A stretch of 64,000 nt of DNA from Vermamoeba vermiformis (Eukaryota > Tubulinea > Echinamoebida), in the NCBI GenBank assembly GCA_045837725.1, contig JBEWZL010000260.1:656739-720738 (forward strand). Reading direction: 5' to 3'. Position 1 is the stretch's first letter, and every line of letters starts with the position of its first letter. The position numbers were made by a program, and so were the translations under genes. The notes below the pieces were generated by a model. It did no database searches and was not told the origin of the DNA. It saw only the letters and a list, made by a program, of their open reading frames with translations. Below, piece by piece: positions 13,101 through 27,833 of this stretch.

Positions 13101-13486
13101 GAGTTGTTATTACCGTTGTTTCCATTATTGCCGTTGTTGTTACCATTGTTACCATTGTTGCCGTTATTTCCATTGTTATTGTTGTTACTGTTGATCTTCT
13201 CGTTGAGCTTTGTCCAAACGAAATCTGATCTTCTAACTTTCTGCGCTTGAGGTGGTTGACCGTGAGGCTGATCGCTCTGTCCGTTGTTCTTCTTATCATA
13301 TCCTTGCGAGCATACACCTTGAACGAAGATTAACTCCGCTTGATCCAAATTGAATGCGCTGTCGCCAACGGATGGCGTTGTAAACGTGATGCCTGAAAGC
13401 TCAGCCGGCTCTAAGATCTCCAATGCACTTCCTGTGAGCACAAAGCACGTAGAAATAATGATGCCAATCAAGACTGTTGTACGCAT
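10198..13486 (-). CDS. PA-domain seven-transmembrane receptor-like protein
   Basis: Start 13486: MRTTVLIGIIISTCFVLTGS is a signal peptide. A PA (protease-associated) domain follows, interrupted by a long Asn/Gly tract (12690-13200). PA landmarks are LNLTGKIVMTSFKGC, then NAEQAGAVAIIIAVEGEPG and ITVSIPIFEISNDDF. After TLVVALPANDPNPWDS come seven hydrophobic helices, starting LINLFTIVMVVFSAVVIGF, IMIVFEIISAVFRA, FWYMATVAICFFW, YAFIGVGVLFIGVDL, VVYASITALLAIMF, LILNGFSMISMAVL and AGLFALWSLMTL. The cytosolic tail holds 9-residue repeats of the type SSRLSTMID. Exons join through short introns; one junction near 11.9-12.1 kb is unresolved. The topology (PA ectodomain plus 7TM) suggests a receptor. 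It is not an SPPL protease, since no YD or GxGD motifs are seen. A shorter relative lies at 40.7-42.4 kb. Confidence 0.75.
10235..10420 (-). repeat. 27-bp coding tandem repeat in the 7TM tail
   Basis: About seven copies of a unit encoding a 9-residue block like SSRLSTMVD. Ser/Thr-rich with a basic Arg in each block; possible cytosolic phosphorylation sites, as in receptor tails. Confidence 0.85.
12690..13200 (-). repeat. Asn/Gly-rich coding repeat (NNGNNG) inside the PA ectodomain
   Basis: Imperfect 9-12 bp units encode (N)1-5-G runs, punctuated by SPPQAGNNG or SPHGKPPQAG spacers about every 20-50 residues. The opposite strand shows long open frames of LLPLLP type; these are shadows of the repeat. 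Confidence 0.9.
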
Positions 13487-14051
13487 TGTGGAGTTTGAAC
13501 TAGATGTCGGAAATAAGAACAATAAACTCCGCTTTGAGTCCAGCTGTCCTGTTGTGGTTAACTGTTTAGTTGAATTAATTTATGCCTGCAAGATTGTGCG
13601 GTTGTTTTTTAAACTGTGATTACAAGTGTCAAAATTAATTTTGTTCACCTAAAATTTCCTTTTTCGTCATGCAAGCTCTTTCAAGCGTATCTTTGGGATA
13701 ATAGTATTTATCATGTATATAATAAGGTGACGCTGCTCGCAGTTCTAAATGATCAATTCGGAAGTTATTGCGCTGCACTTACCAATTCGAGTATTGCGGG
13801 GTAAAACTGCAGATCCAAATTTAGCTTGCCGAAAAATTCTGTACGAACAGCGCTCTTTTTAAAGTTTAAATTTGGATTTTCGCCCGTTCGCTCAGCAGGA
13901 ACTGAAATTACGTCGGAATATCATTGATAAGCGATCTTGCACTGACCACACACGTTGAGAATGGAATGAGATCAGACCAAGACCTTTGATACATCCAAGA
14001 AGGAGTTGAGCTTTATAGTCTATGGTACCAATCTACTGTCGAGAGTCCTAG
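13487..14051. other. Intergenic spacer
   Basis: Upstream of the 7TM gene. AT-rich, with short open frames but no gene supported. Confidence 0.4.
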
Positions 14052-14408
14052 TTACGTTGTGGAAAGCAGCTGCAACAGCGCAATCAGCTGGAATATACCG
14101 CGGTATTCCACTGCACTAAAGCCACGTGGAGCCACACCAAAGTGTTCTTACGTAAGTATTAATACGCCTCTGATTCGTATCGTGAGAATCTTGGGTGGTT
14201 ACTGCCATTGTTCCACTTTTTAGATCAGAAATTGAAAGTCAAGATCGAAAAGGCCGACAAATATTCTTCGAATATTCTCCACGTCAAAACACCCTCCATC
14301 GTAGCTATGAACTTAGTATCGTGCTTGACTGACAGAGATGGCCGCAAGCCACTGATCTTCAGAATTATTGCCATCGTTCGACATCTGCGAGAAGAGCACT
14401 CTTTGTAA
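14052..14408 (+). CDS. Possible small spliced gene, function unknown
   Basis: An open stretch (14052-14151, reading ...LEYTAVFHCTKATWSHTKVF) ends at a GTAAGT donor. It joins in frame across an intron ending TTTTTAG (14223) to HQKLKVKIEKADKYSS and CLTDRDGRKPLIFRII, stopping at 14406-14408. The intron has consensus ends, which supports a real gene. No start codon was assigned and no family was recognised. The product would be about 90-100 basic residues. Confidence 0.3.
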
Positions 14409-15156
14409 GGTTTGAACTCGCATCCAGCTGCAGCTCGTTGTTAGTACGTGCGTTATTATAGCTGTACTCGGCAAGCACTACATGAGGTCTATTGCGTCAA
14501 TTGTTCCGTTAGCATGTCAGCGAATTTGACAACTGCAAAGTGTCATGTTGTCACTTGGTATTTTGAACTGGTGCCATGAATTTGTTGCCAACAACTACAT
14601 TGCAATAATAATTGAAAGTGAGAATATCGTTCTATCGCCTTATTACATGGCTTATGCATGTGCAACACAGTAGTGTTGGAACCTGTCGGAGAATGAATAG
14701 CTTACCCGGCCTCTAAATAATTACCAGCGCACCTGACAAGTAATTATTAATAGTGTTTCGTGCAAACGTATTTATACTACGAATTAGAATTATTTCAGGG
14801 GTTTGTGTAAATAATTATTTACCATATAAAAGTTGTTTCTATTTTCTTCGTGTATAATCAACCACAACTCGTACGTCATAAAAGTTCTGTCATTATTTAT
14901 ACACATTTTCCGCCCTAAGCCTAAGTTCAGGTAAGACATTGATCAGATCGTATTGAGTAACCGAACACGCACTAATATTAATAGCGACAATAAATTATTT
15001 TGCATTGATTTAGCGTGCACCTCGTTTAAATAATCCAACCGATGTGGTTGTATTTGAGACTAACAAAAAATACTAATTGATTTTGTCATTTTTCATTCAA
15101 ATAATATTTTACCGCTATTTACACATATTTACAGATAAATTACGTCTATGGTACAA
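14409..15156. other. Intergenic spacer
   Basis: About 750 bp of AT-rich DNA between the small gene and the 3' end of the histidine kinase. Nothing recognised. Confidence 0.5.
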
Positions 15157-18699
<3,543 letters not shown>

Positions 18700-19180
18700 T
18701 TCGCACTCTGGTTCTTCTATTGGTGGATGTTCAATTTTTTGAAGCCTTACTTACTTCACCACTAATTACTATTCGATTGTGTGTGATCAATCTAGACGAA
18801 CTATTCAAATGCCAATAAACAGAGGAACGGAAATTTAACACTCGGGCAGCAAGGCTAAATTATCCAGACAAGAATTTCCTTTTATGGTTAAGTTTTCGTT
18901 AATTCAATCTCCTGTACTTAGACGCGACTTCGAAGGCTAGATAAAACTTGCCTCATCGACTTCGTTCATGTATCGAATTAAAATGTTATTATTTGGGCTG
19001 AGCTGATGTCCAAAATAAGCCTTCAAAATTGTTACGCTGTCTTGTGTACCCCACCTTTGGCAAATCGATATCGGGCTATTGATCTCGATCAAATCTCGGC
19101 CAATAAATTGTTGCCACGTTTTGTTTCGACTTTGGATTTATTACTTATTTACAGGGTGTCGCGCGGGATCTGCAGCTGAT
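18700..19180. other. Intergenic spacer
   Basis: Between the histidine kinase start and the 3' end of the BAG-Hsp20 gene. No feature recognised. Confidence 0.5.
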
Positions 19181-20461
19181 TTAAAACAGTTCCCAAAAGT
19201 TCTGAGGTTGATGATGAACACGAGTGGGTTGTCTATATACATAACGAGGCTCGTGGTAAGTGACCTTCTTCGGCACAAAGATCTCTAAGATGCCTTGTTC
19301 CATATCCGCTTTGATCTGTTGTTTGTTGACGGATCTGGGCAGCTGGAATGACCTCTCAAACGGTCCAAAATTGCCCTCGATCTGTTCGCGCAAGTAAGGG
19401 TTGTTTCGGATGTGAGCAGGCACGTGTCGCACGCCTCGTACAGTCAAGACATCTTCGTCCAATGAGACTTCAATGTCGTTTTTGTTCACTCCTGGCAAGG
19501 TGAATTGAATCAGGAAGCCTTGAGGCAATTCTCGCACATCAGCCTCGGGGACCCACGGCCGACCAACCTCTTGTCGAATCTGTCGTCGCACAGGGTGATT
19601 GGGCTGATGATTAATAGGGGGCGTGTGTTGTTGTGGGTGTTGCTCGCGACGCACGTGTCGTTGTTGTTTTGGCCTGCCAGGACCGGCTCGAGTCTGTGGC
19701 ACGGGCTTTGGTTGAGGCTTCTCTTGCACGTCTTCTTCGTTCTTTTCTTCGCGCACTTCGGGCTTGACTTCCTCGGGCTTTGAGGATGATTCTTTTGGCA
19801 CATCTGGTTTGTTCAGATCGAGCTGTTCCAAGTTTTTTAGCACCTCCTCCGTTTGAGGAGTCGCTTCCTCGTTTTTTTCAATCTGTTCTTCTGAGTCGCT
19901 CGATGATGCTTCTGCATTCTCTTTAGTCTCGACTACTGCCTTGGCTGTCAAGGGCTCGGGCAATTTGTCGATGATCAACAGCGCGTTCTTAATGACTAAA
20001 AATACTAGTTAGACCGATGCTTATTTACGAATAGGCATAATTATTACTTGCTTTGATCGAGGGCGGCCATGACCTTTTGAATTAATACAACTTGAGCCTT
20101 TCTGATTGGTCGCGCTCCTTCTTCACCAACAATCGAATCTGAAAATTTCATTAATTAGACCAACTCGCTCAAACGGTCTTGTAAATTACTTACCCAATGA
20201 CATCAATTGTTTAAGAAGCTCTTCTGAATAATAGGCAGCAGACTTTTGGATCTGCGCAACTTTCTTTCTGCCATCTGGATCGCGTTGTAATTCATTAACA
20301 TTGAGGAGATCCATTTGATTGTTAAGTCGTTCGACTCTATCGATAATGTAGTTAACTTTGGTCTTGACAGTTTCAAGCTTCGTCCATGTTTGAGGCGAGA
20401 TGCCAAGAGATTGAGGATCGACAGCTTGGTCTTGGTGTTGAATTGGGTTAATGACCTCCAT
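19181..20461 (-). CDS. BAG-domain / small heat-shock protein (Hsp20) fusion
   Basis: Three exons in one frame. The first (start 20461, MEVINPIQHQDQAVDPQSLG) and second encode a helical BAG-like domain: TKVNYIIDRVERLNNQMDLL, then SEELLKQLMSLDSIVGEEGA, then PIRKAQVVLIQKVMAALD, the last resembling the Hsp70-binding helix of BAG proteins. The second intron appears to use a GC-AG donor (A|GCAAGT). The third exon has an acidic Pro/Glu/Lys linker, a basic Gln/His-rich stretch, and an alpha-crystallin domain: RELPQGFLIQFTLPGVNKND, EVSLDEDVLTVRG, SFQLPRSVNKQQIKADMEQG ILEIFVPKK. The polypeptide would join an Hsp70 nucleotide-exchange module to a holdase; in animals these are separate partners (BAG3 and HSPB8). 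The BAG call rests on pattern and needs a profile search; the Hsp20 call is firm. Confidence 0.8.
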
Positions 20462-20900
20462 GTTGATCTAACTCGGTTAGTAGTGAATAATGAAACCAAA
20501 CGACAAATTTTTCGTTTTAAGCCCGTGAGGAATTCTGGTAACGGGAGTTTTGCGTGACCGGTGCGTTGAAACTCTGCGAAATTTTGATGAAAACTGATAG
20601 AAAACTCAATGAACGAGCGGAGTTAGGCTTGTACCACCACGTCGTGCCACGACAACGATTGAAGCAAGGCTTACCTCGGTACGGGCTAAAAATCAGGTTC
20701 CGTTGGTCCGTTTCGATTCAGCACGGATCTGTTGTTCTAACAATCTTCGCGAAGCTTCATCCATGTTCGGCAGACTTCCTGAACGTATTTTCAAATTCCA
20801 TAAAACAAGTCGTTAGTTTTGTGTTGTCATAACCTGTCCAAGAGATTGCAACAGCAAAGTATCTTCATACAACCAGTGGCATCGACGATCAAAAGCAACA
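20462..20900. other. Divergent intergenic region with a short minus-strand frame
   Basis: Holds the promoters of BAG-Hsp20 (left) and pirin (right). A short minus frame at 20693-20764 (MDEASRRLLEQQIRAESKRT) followed by a GTAAGC donor at about 20673 may be a noncoding or alternative 5' exon of the BAG-Hsp20 gene; not established. Confidence 0.4.
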
Positions 20901-22034
20901 ATGATAAACTCCGGTTCAAAGAAGAGTGTAGCTGCAGTACATCGAAGCAAGGTGTCTCCTAAGTGGGGAGGCAACATAATCGTTACAGACCCAGACTACA
21001 AGTTCACAGATCCTTTCATCTTCGCTGTAAGTGCGCGCATCCGGACTTGAAGTTTGGAAGCTTGATAATAATCTCAAAATAATAAATTAGGTACACCACG
21101 TTCACTCATTCAAGCCTGGAGAGGTCGCTGGGTTTCCAGCTCACCCTCATCGGTAAGAAAAAATTAAATCTGAAAATGAAAATTATTAATCCGAAAGCTC
21201 ACCAATAAATTCAGAGGCTTCGAAACAATTACCTACGTGCTCGAAGGAGGTTTTAATCACGGCGATTCTCGCGGAAATAAAGGCAGCTACGGCAATGGGG
21301 ACATTCAGTGGATGACCGCAGGTAGAGTGACCGTTACACGAGCTCGTAATATCGATATGCGATTATTGACCGGTGTCGTATAAATACTAGGCAGCGGTGT
21401 GCTCCACAGCGAGATGTTCATAACAGACAAAGACAAACCAACCACGTTCGATGGCTTTCAAATTTGGTTGAATTTGCCCGCCAAGCTGAAGATGAGCGAA
21501 CCAGCTTACCAAATGATCTGGAAGAACGAAGTACCCGTCGTGGATATCAAAGACGAAGCTACGAACAAGAACGTTAATATTAAGATCATTGCTGGCAAGG
21601 TTGGCGATAAGAAAGCCAAGATCGAGAAATCCGTTCCGTTGTCCTTCTTACACGTCAAGATTGATCCCAATCACGAATGGAACTTCAACATCCCTAAAGA
21701 ACATAACAACTTTTTGTATATAATCAAAGGCGAGGCTATTTTTGACGATACAAAGGTACAAAAGCAAAACTACGTCCTGATGGGCCACGACAGCGACACT
21801 TTCAGCGTCAAATCGGGTAGCGGTACGTGACTATTAATCGAATTCAATATTAACGTGAACATTCTAATGAAATTTTGAGCAGAGGGTGTCGAGTTTTTGC
21901 TCTTCGAAGGTCAACCTTACAACGAGCCATTCGCGCACCGCGGACCATTTGTCATGAACACGCAACAAGAGCTGCAAGAAGCTTGGGTAGACTTCTATAG
22001 TGGCAAGTTTGGCGAGCTCGAGGACGATTACTAA
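20901..22034 (+). CDS. Pirin-like cupin protein
   Basis: Five exons or so. Start [20 protein letters not shown]. The N-terminal cupin carries the metal-binding pattern of pirins: [17 protein letters not shown] (two His) and, after an intron, SGVLHSEMF (His and Glu), preceded by [10 protein letters not shown] second cupin follows ([10 protein letters not shown] region, [16 protein letters not shown]), ending [20 protein letters not shown]. Pirins are iron-binding proteins of nucleus and cytosol, acting as transcription cofactors or quercetinases. All four ligands are present. Divergent from the BAG-Hsp20 gene, so the two may share a control region (inference). Confidence 0.93.
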
Positions 22035-22155
22035 TGCGTCAGTTGTATTATCAAGTGTACATAGGTCGAAGATTAAAAACTAAATTTTCCTACAAATGAA
22101 CTTCCTCTTAAACGAAAAGGTTAACTTTACTTACAAGTAGATAATATTTACAAAT

Positions 22156-23067
22156 CTAGCTTTGGCTTGAAGTTTCCGTGCAATCGCCTGAACTCGGGCC
22201 ATACTCTAAAATAAAAGCGTAATCTTTGAACCATCCTAGATCTTTTGAAATGAGAGGAGAAGGGTAGTGTTCGGACTGATAGGGGACATCACTCACAATC
22301 CCTTGTTGCACCAATTTCTTATACGTTTCTGGTTCTCTAACACTAAGCCATTCTATGACTTTACTACGGACGGGACCTGCAGGTTCGTTAGAGTAATTCT
22401 GCCGCACATACAGTGACGTACCCGAGTCCAAGTCCATGGCCTTTAAAAATGCTAGAGCTTGTGTAATATCCTTGGAATTGTAGATTTTTATCGTGCCAAG
22501 CACATAGAAGTCGTCGCATTTGTCATATACAGCCATTTCATCAATGTGAATCGTGCCATATTCGGTTTCGAACTCGTGTCGTATGAATGGAAAATGAGCA
22601 AATGGTAGCCATGCCACATCTATTGGTGTCAGCGGCTTGTTCGATCTTCTCCTTGTTGGTTCTTGATAGGCCAGTAATTCTGTAACTTTGTTTAATATTA
22701 TCTGCTCGTCGCTCAGTTCGTAGGAGCCAAGCCAGCTCTCTGCTAGGGAGCTTTCGTTCAAGTTTTGCTTGATTTGCTCTTTCATCGAGATTTTTGCTTG
22801 ATCACGGAAGCGCAGCCAGCAATTGTTATTGACTAAAGTCATTTGCGGCCCATCGTAGAACACGTCATTGTGCCTCGAATCTTTCGAAGACTTGGCGAAT
22901 GTTCGCAGGTAGTGCACTAGGTGTTCATTGCAAGGGAAGTGGATCTGAATGCAAGACGCGGGTAACGGTACCTGGGCAGGAGTATCGCAATATTTTGTAA
23001 GAATGTGCGCATCCTTGGCGCTAAGGCTAAGTTGCGTTGGAAGTACGTTGGTGTTGTGGTGTTGCAT
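22156..23067 (-). CDS. CYTH-domain (triphosphate tunnel) protein, ThTPase-like
   Basis: A single 303-residue exon starting MQHHNTNVLPTQLSLSAKDA; no intron, unlike most neighbours. NDVFYDGPQMTLVNNNCWLR FRD matches the thiamine-triphosphatase pattern YDTP..L.....WLR.R. Later strands FIRHEFETEYGTIHIDEMAV and DDFYVLGTIKIYN fit the acidic metal-binding strands of the tunnel. The usual N-terminal ExExK motif is not obvious, so the substrate is uncertain: thiamine triphosphate, inorganic triphosphate, or a non-catalytic role. Ends at TAG 22156-22158, facing pirin tail to tail. Confidence 0.65.
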   Translation of the reverse strand: MQHHNTNVLPTQLSLSAKDAHILTKYCDTPAQVPLPASCIQIHFPCNEHLVHYLRTFAKSSKDSRHNDVFYDGPQMTLVNNNCWLRFRDQAKISMKEQIKQNLNESSLAESWLGSYELSDEQIILNKVTELLAYQEPTRRRSNKPLTPIDVAWLPFAHFPFIRHEFETEYGTIHIDEMAVYDKCDDFYVLGTIKIYNSKDITQALAFLKAMDLDSGTSLYVRQNYSNEPAGPVRSKVIEWLSVREPETYKKLVQQGIVSDVPYQSEHYPSPLISKDLGWFKDYAFILEYGPSSGDCTETSSQS

Positions 23068-23211
23068 TGTGTTTGAAGAAGTGAAACTGCAAATTTTGAC
23101 AAATTTTGCAATTTGACCACGAACCACCGACGTTATTCGTAATTATTTCTCATACCAGTTTGTGCGCTTGTAAAGCGTACATAGTTCGATAAAAACTACT
23201 TTTTGCGAAGT

Positions 23212-25511
23212 TTATTTCAAGAATTCAGGCGGAATAATGAACTGATAAGCACCCATTTGACTGTCGCCGAACACCATCATTAAAAATGTTTGCGGCGTCA
23301 ATTGTTCTCGTAGTCGCAGCAATGTGCCCTTGATATTGCTGTACGGCTCGTACTTGATCATGGTGTCGTAAAAGTCCTCGATGGGCCAATAATCAAACAC
23401 CGGCGATTGCCCTTCCATGTCGAGCTTGACCACGACTTGTTGATAGCCCAATTTGGCTTTCTTCAACAGCGCATCGATTTCGTTGAAATGGTTCATCACG
23501 TAGTAGTGCGCAGTGGTGCGGAAATTCTGTAAAAAAATGAAAGTATTGTAAGATAATGGTCAATAATAGTAATATATTAATATAAGAGTGCCTTACCTTG
23601 ACATCTTTGCCGTGCATTTCTTTTTCAACATTGGCGTACAAATCACACACTTTTTTGTGTTCGCCGCTCTTCCAATGCGCCGCTTGACAGTCCCTAATAG
23701 ACGAGCACTCAATTAATACGACCGATTATATATACTAGGCATTGAGTACATACCTCGAGCAGTAGCGCGTGTGTCTGCATCGCGAGCACAGTTTGAAGTC
23801 AGTACCGACTTTAGAGCACAACGGATTGCCGCACGGACTGGCGGTTTTGGGCAATTTGCCCGAGGCCACAGCGAGTCTGGTGGCTATAACTTCGCCGTAG
23901 TCGCGCACTTCTTTGAACCGCGAGGCCATCATGCCCGCTGCGAGCTTGTCACCGCCCATGGCTAGGAGGGGCTTTGATACTTGCGGGACTAAATATTGCG
24001 CGGTCAGTTCACCTGCAAATGATCGGATCTGCTCTGCGACTTACATTCCATCGTCAACTTTCGAATGCAAAATAACGTGCCGTCGAGTGTGTCGGGGTGC
24101 GGGGACATTGCGGCGTTCATGAACATGGCGCGCACTAAATCGGGATGTTTTTCAATCAACATGACACTTCTGCTCGAGTCCAAATTGATGTTGCCGAGAA
24201 TGCCGAATATGAACGGATCCACGAGCATATTTTCTTTTAAATAGGACTCTAAAAATGATAAGAAGCCCCAATCGAGCAAGTAGGTCGTTATATTCTCATC
24301 GTCTATAATAATAAAAACAAGTTCATTAAAGTTGAGATCAGATCCGTTATTGATTGATTAATACGTACTTCTTAAAGAATTGTTAAACACGTGCAATATC
24401 TCTTCTAATGCTCTCGCATCTTTCTTAAATAATTTAATGTAGCCGTAGAATGTTTGCCACTGTTCTTTGGTCATTTCTTTGACGAGCAACTTGCTTCCTT
24501 CCTCTGCGAAAATTAAATCGTCAAAAATATTGTTAAATTATAATTAATAAGTAATCTAATATTGTACCTATAAAACTGATATGAAACATCATCATTATTG
24601 CGACTCTCAATGCTCGCTCGTAATTCTCCGTGGACATGTTGGCCTTGGTCCATAAAAATTTTGTAAGCAGTTTGAACCATTCATTATTGTTTATAACCAT
24701 CCTTGTTAGCTCATCTATAATAATAATATGATTAATATACGAATATTTGAGGTTAATTACGTCGCATACCGTCGTCGCATAAATGAGCAATTACGTTCAA
24801 GGCACTAACAATCGAAAATTCAGCTTGAGAGTGCTGGTCATCGGGGTATTTAATTTCATTAGGGTCCTTAATAATCTTCAAGCACGTTTGAAACATTTTC
24901 TTCTTGTCCAGTGGCGCGCATGGATCTGATCCCAAAAAAAAGTTCAGAAATTTTATTTAATGGTGCTATTTCGCGTGGACTTACGTGCGGTTAAATTGAC
25001 CATCATAGTTAATGACATTTGCTTCGCTGCAGCCTCAGCAGATGGATTTTCTAAATGTCCGACTGCGATCGGTGTCACGCCTAAGTTGATAAACTTTTGT
25101 TTCCAATTCTCCTCTGATAGGAATATATCAATTAACAAGATATGTAGTCAATGGTGATACGTACCAGTGCATGCGTTCGCTATTCCGAGCAGTGCTTGCG
25201 CATCTCCAGTTTTCGCGCGCTCCATTGCCTGACGCGGATTGTTTTTGGCATAATTTACCGCTTCACGCGAATATCTCATAGCTTCGTGGACTGTAGAATA
25301 TTTAAAAGTTAATGGAGGACTGTTTGAGGCTCGTGTAATATTTTTAAATATTTTTCAATTTTTTTTTATTCGCAGAAATTTTGTGGTAGCTTCAGTTGCA
25401 TATATGAGGCTAAAATAGACTTAAAGTGAATTATAAAAAATAGGGAATAATAAATAGAAAGACAGAACGTGTTAAGAACCGATCTTTCATTGCTCTGATC
25501 TTACCTGACAT
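23212..25511 (-). CDS. Armadillo-like repeat protein with C-terminal MYND zinc finger
   Basis: Start at 25511: ATG TCA directly before a GTAAGA donor. The following exons, each 100-200 nt, encode helical repeats: VHEAMRYSREAVNYAKNNPR, GVTPAIVGHL-like VTPIAVGHLENPSAEAAAK, EFSIVSALNVIAHLCDDG, YERALRVAIMMMFHISFIG, DWGFLSFLESYLKEN, DLVRAMFMNAAMSPHP. Near the end is a MYND finger: CGNPLCSKVGTDFKLCSRCR, HTRYCSRDCQAAHWKSGEHK and KKVC, with all zinc ligands in C6HC order. A globular C-terminus ends in GAYQFIIPPEFLK. MYND fingers bind proline-rich peptides and armadillo arrays are scaffolds, so an adaptor or chaperone role is inferred. Confidence 0.85.
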
Positions 25512-25903
25512 TTTAAGGCCGGCACAAAGTTATATTATAGAGCTATTCAATTCAAAATGGCGAAGTGTCGCTCAGCTTCGGCTTGAAAAAGAAAAGGCCA
25601 AAAAAAGGATGATTTTTATTTTCCCTGCCGGTAACACCGAAACACAGCTGGTTCTTGCTTACAATTTAATTATCCTAAATATTTAGCTAATATTGGCTTC
25701 CATTATTCGAGGCTTTACTATCAGCTCCTGATCAACCAGTCGAATTACAATTATTTGATCTTCAAATATAAAGCTAAATATAAATATACCGTAACATATA
25801 TGAAATTATCGTTATGAAGACCATCGTAAAATTGCTTTTTTTAAAAATGCATCCGTTTTATTCAAAACATGGAGCTCTAAAAATACTATTATTACAAGTA
25901 ATA
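25512..25903. other. Intergenic spacer
   Basis: Between the MYND gene start and the 3' end of the first SDR gene; AT-rich, nothing recognised. Confidence 0.5.
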
Positions 25904-27335
25904 TTACAATGACACGTGCTTCACAGTGAGCGGACCCAGCAACCTATCAACAGTACCTGGAAACAATGCCCGTACAATACTCATCACGCGCAGGGCAGTC
26001 TCCGTGTACAGCTCTCGTTTGCGCGTGACAATAGCGCGCACAATGCTCGGTGCAATCTCTTCGGGCAGTTGCAGCTTGTAGAACTTGCCTTCTTTCGGAG
26101 CCTCTCCGAACCCTTCGCGCAGCAGATCTGTCTTCATGCCGCCAGGGCACACAATCGTCACGCTCACTCCTTGCGACCGTTCTTCAATTCGCAACGCATC
26201 GAAGAAGCCTATGGAGGTATATACTATTAGCTACTACTAAGTATACTGCGAGCGAACAGTTTCTGTGCAAATCACGAGCGGAGATTATGACACGCGTCAC
26301 ACGGAGAATTCAGCTCGTATTTACCTAACAAAGCGTGCTTGGAACTGCAGTAATGAGCGAGATTCATCATAGCGGTCTTGCCTATATTAGTAATATATTA
26401 GAGATAAGTAGCAACTCGTGAAGCCAAGGCGTACCAGCCATGCTCGAAGTGAGACCAATCATGCCTTTCGAAGCACGGATGTGAGGCAGAGCAAGCTTGG
26501 CCAAGTAAACAAACGACATGAAATTAACACTGATGACTCTTTCGATCATTTCAATGCTATTATCGGCCACAGAACAAGCTGGCATGATGCCGTGGTTGAT
26601 GTAAAGCACATCCAACTTGCCGAACTTGGTGATTACCTCGCTAACCACTTCCCTATTAGAAATACTATCGTAAGTACATGCTATTCATTGCCTACATGGA
26701 AAAAATGATCTGATTTGTCGGCAGAGAATCTAACTGCAATATCATGCAAGACGTACTGACAGAACTGTTTGTCGGAAAGATCTCCTGCTAGTGCTAGCAG
26801 TCTTTCTTGATTGCTGTTAGATGATATGACCGCTGCTGTTTCTTTCAAAGTTTCCGTCCTGCAGTCAACGAGCACGACTCTAATTGATTACCAAGTAAGT
26901 ATTAAATCATTCTAGTGAGGATTAAATCGTCTCCTATGAATTAATTATAGCTCAATTTCACCGAATTGCTGCCCTAAGAAATAAAATTTGATTTGCGAAT
27001 CACGAAGGATCCAACAATTTAATTTCGATAATACTCAGGTTCATTTAATGATCTTACTTGGCTCCGTTGTCATAAAAGCTCTTTGCTACTTGTTTTCCAA
27101 GGCCTCTAGCTGCGCCAGTAACAATGACGACTCGATCTGTCAAAAACGGCCGTTAGGTTGTAGTCACGTAACTGGTGCTGGATTGTTCCGATCGTAAGTA
27201 ATTTCAAGTCATTTAAATACACTTTAGAGTGGTACCTTTCAGATGAAACTGGAGCTCTTCTGGGCTCATGTCTTTCTTCATCGATCGCAAAATGAAGTAG
27301 GTTATTGTAACCCCGAGCATAAAAAGAGCGAGCAT
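25904..27335 (-). CDS. Short-chain dehydrogenase/reductase A, membrane-anchored
   Basis: Start 27335: MLALFMLGVTITYFILRSMK is an N-terminal membrane anchor. The cofactor motif TGAARGLGKQ (TGxxxGxG) follows after one intron, then VVLVDCR, the acidic turn that often favours NAD(H). VLYINHG replaces the common NNAG. The catalytic Ser lies in GLTSSMAG, and Tyr-Lys in HYCSSKHALLG (YxxxK). PGGMKTDL is the usual loop after the active site. About seven exons. First of four same-strand paralogues; the middle exon and adjoining intron are nearly identical to those of SDR C. Likely an ER-bound lipid, retinoid-like or sphingoid-base reductase; the substrate is unknown. Confidence 0.9.
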
Positions 27336-27833
27336 CGCACGAGCTGTGGTTTAATTGGCCAATATTAGATGGAAATTAATTCGGTTTCAATTTATCGTTG
27401 CGACACATTCTACTGCCTGTTTTTGGAAAGTCAAGAAATCGATGGCCGCGAGCGGAAATAGACTCCTGCTCATGCTTCTGACGTAAGGTATGCAACTTTA
27501 ACATTATGCAACGTAATGTATGGTTAGGTCGTTTCACTTTCTGACTATTCATTTTTTACCATTTTTGGATGCGCTTCATCTGACTTAGCTCCACTTCGCC
27601 GGTCTAACAATCGTTGATGCTGATTCAATTTGACTCACGATTCCTTGCTCTCGATTACGAAATTATTGTAATTGCGCTTTAAATCTCAGCTGAGATTATA
27701 GATAGGTGGAAGATCTGACATTGGTCAAGCTCTGTCGTTTCTCGCAAAGTATTCTTGCTGATTTATGTCATTCTATATACAAAATTAATCGGCTACTTAT
27801 TCTCTCGACTGAACTCTACGCAGATCCACCCCA
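27336..27833. other. Intergenic spacer
   Basis: Upstream of SDR A and downstream of SDR B. No feature recognised. Confidence 0.5.

Noticed and set aside
12578-13250. Long plus-strand frames rich in LLPLLP and VVAIV opposite the Asn/Gly tract
   Set aside because: They mirror the repeat of the real minus-strand gene and lack start, flanks and motifs.
10198-13486. SPPL-type intramembrane protease (PA domain plus several helices)
   Set aside because: No YD or GxGD catalytic motifs in the helices, and seven rather than nine segments.
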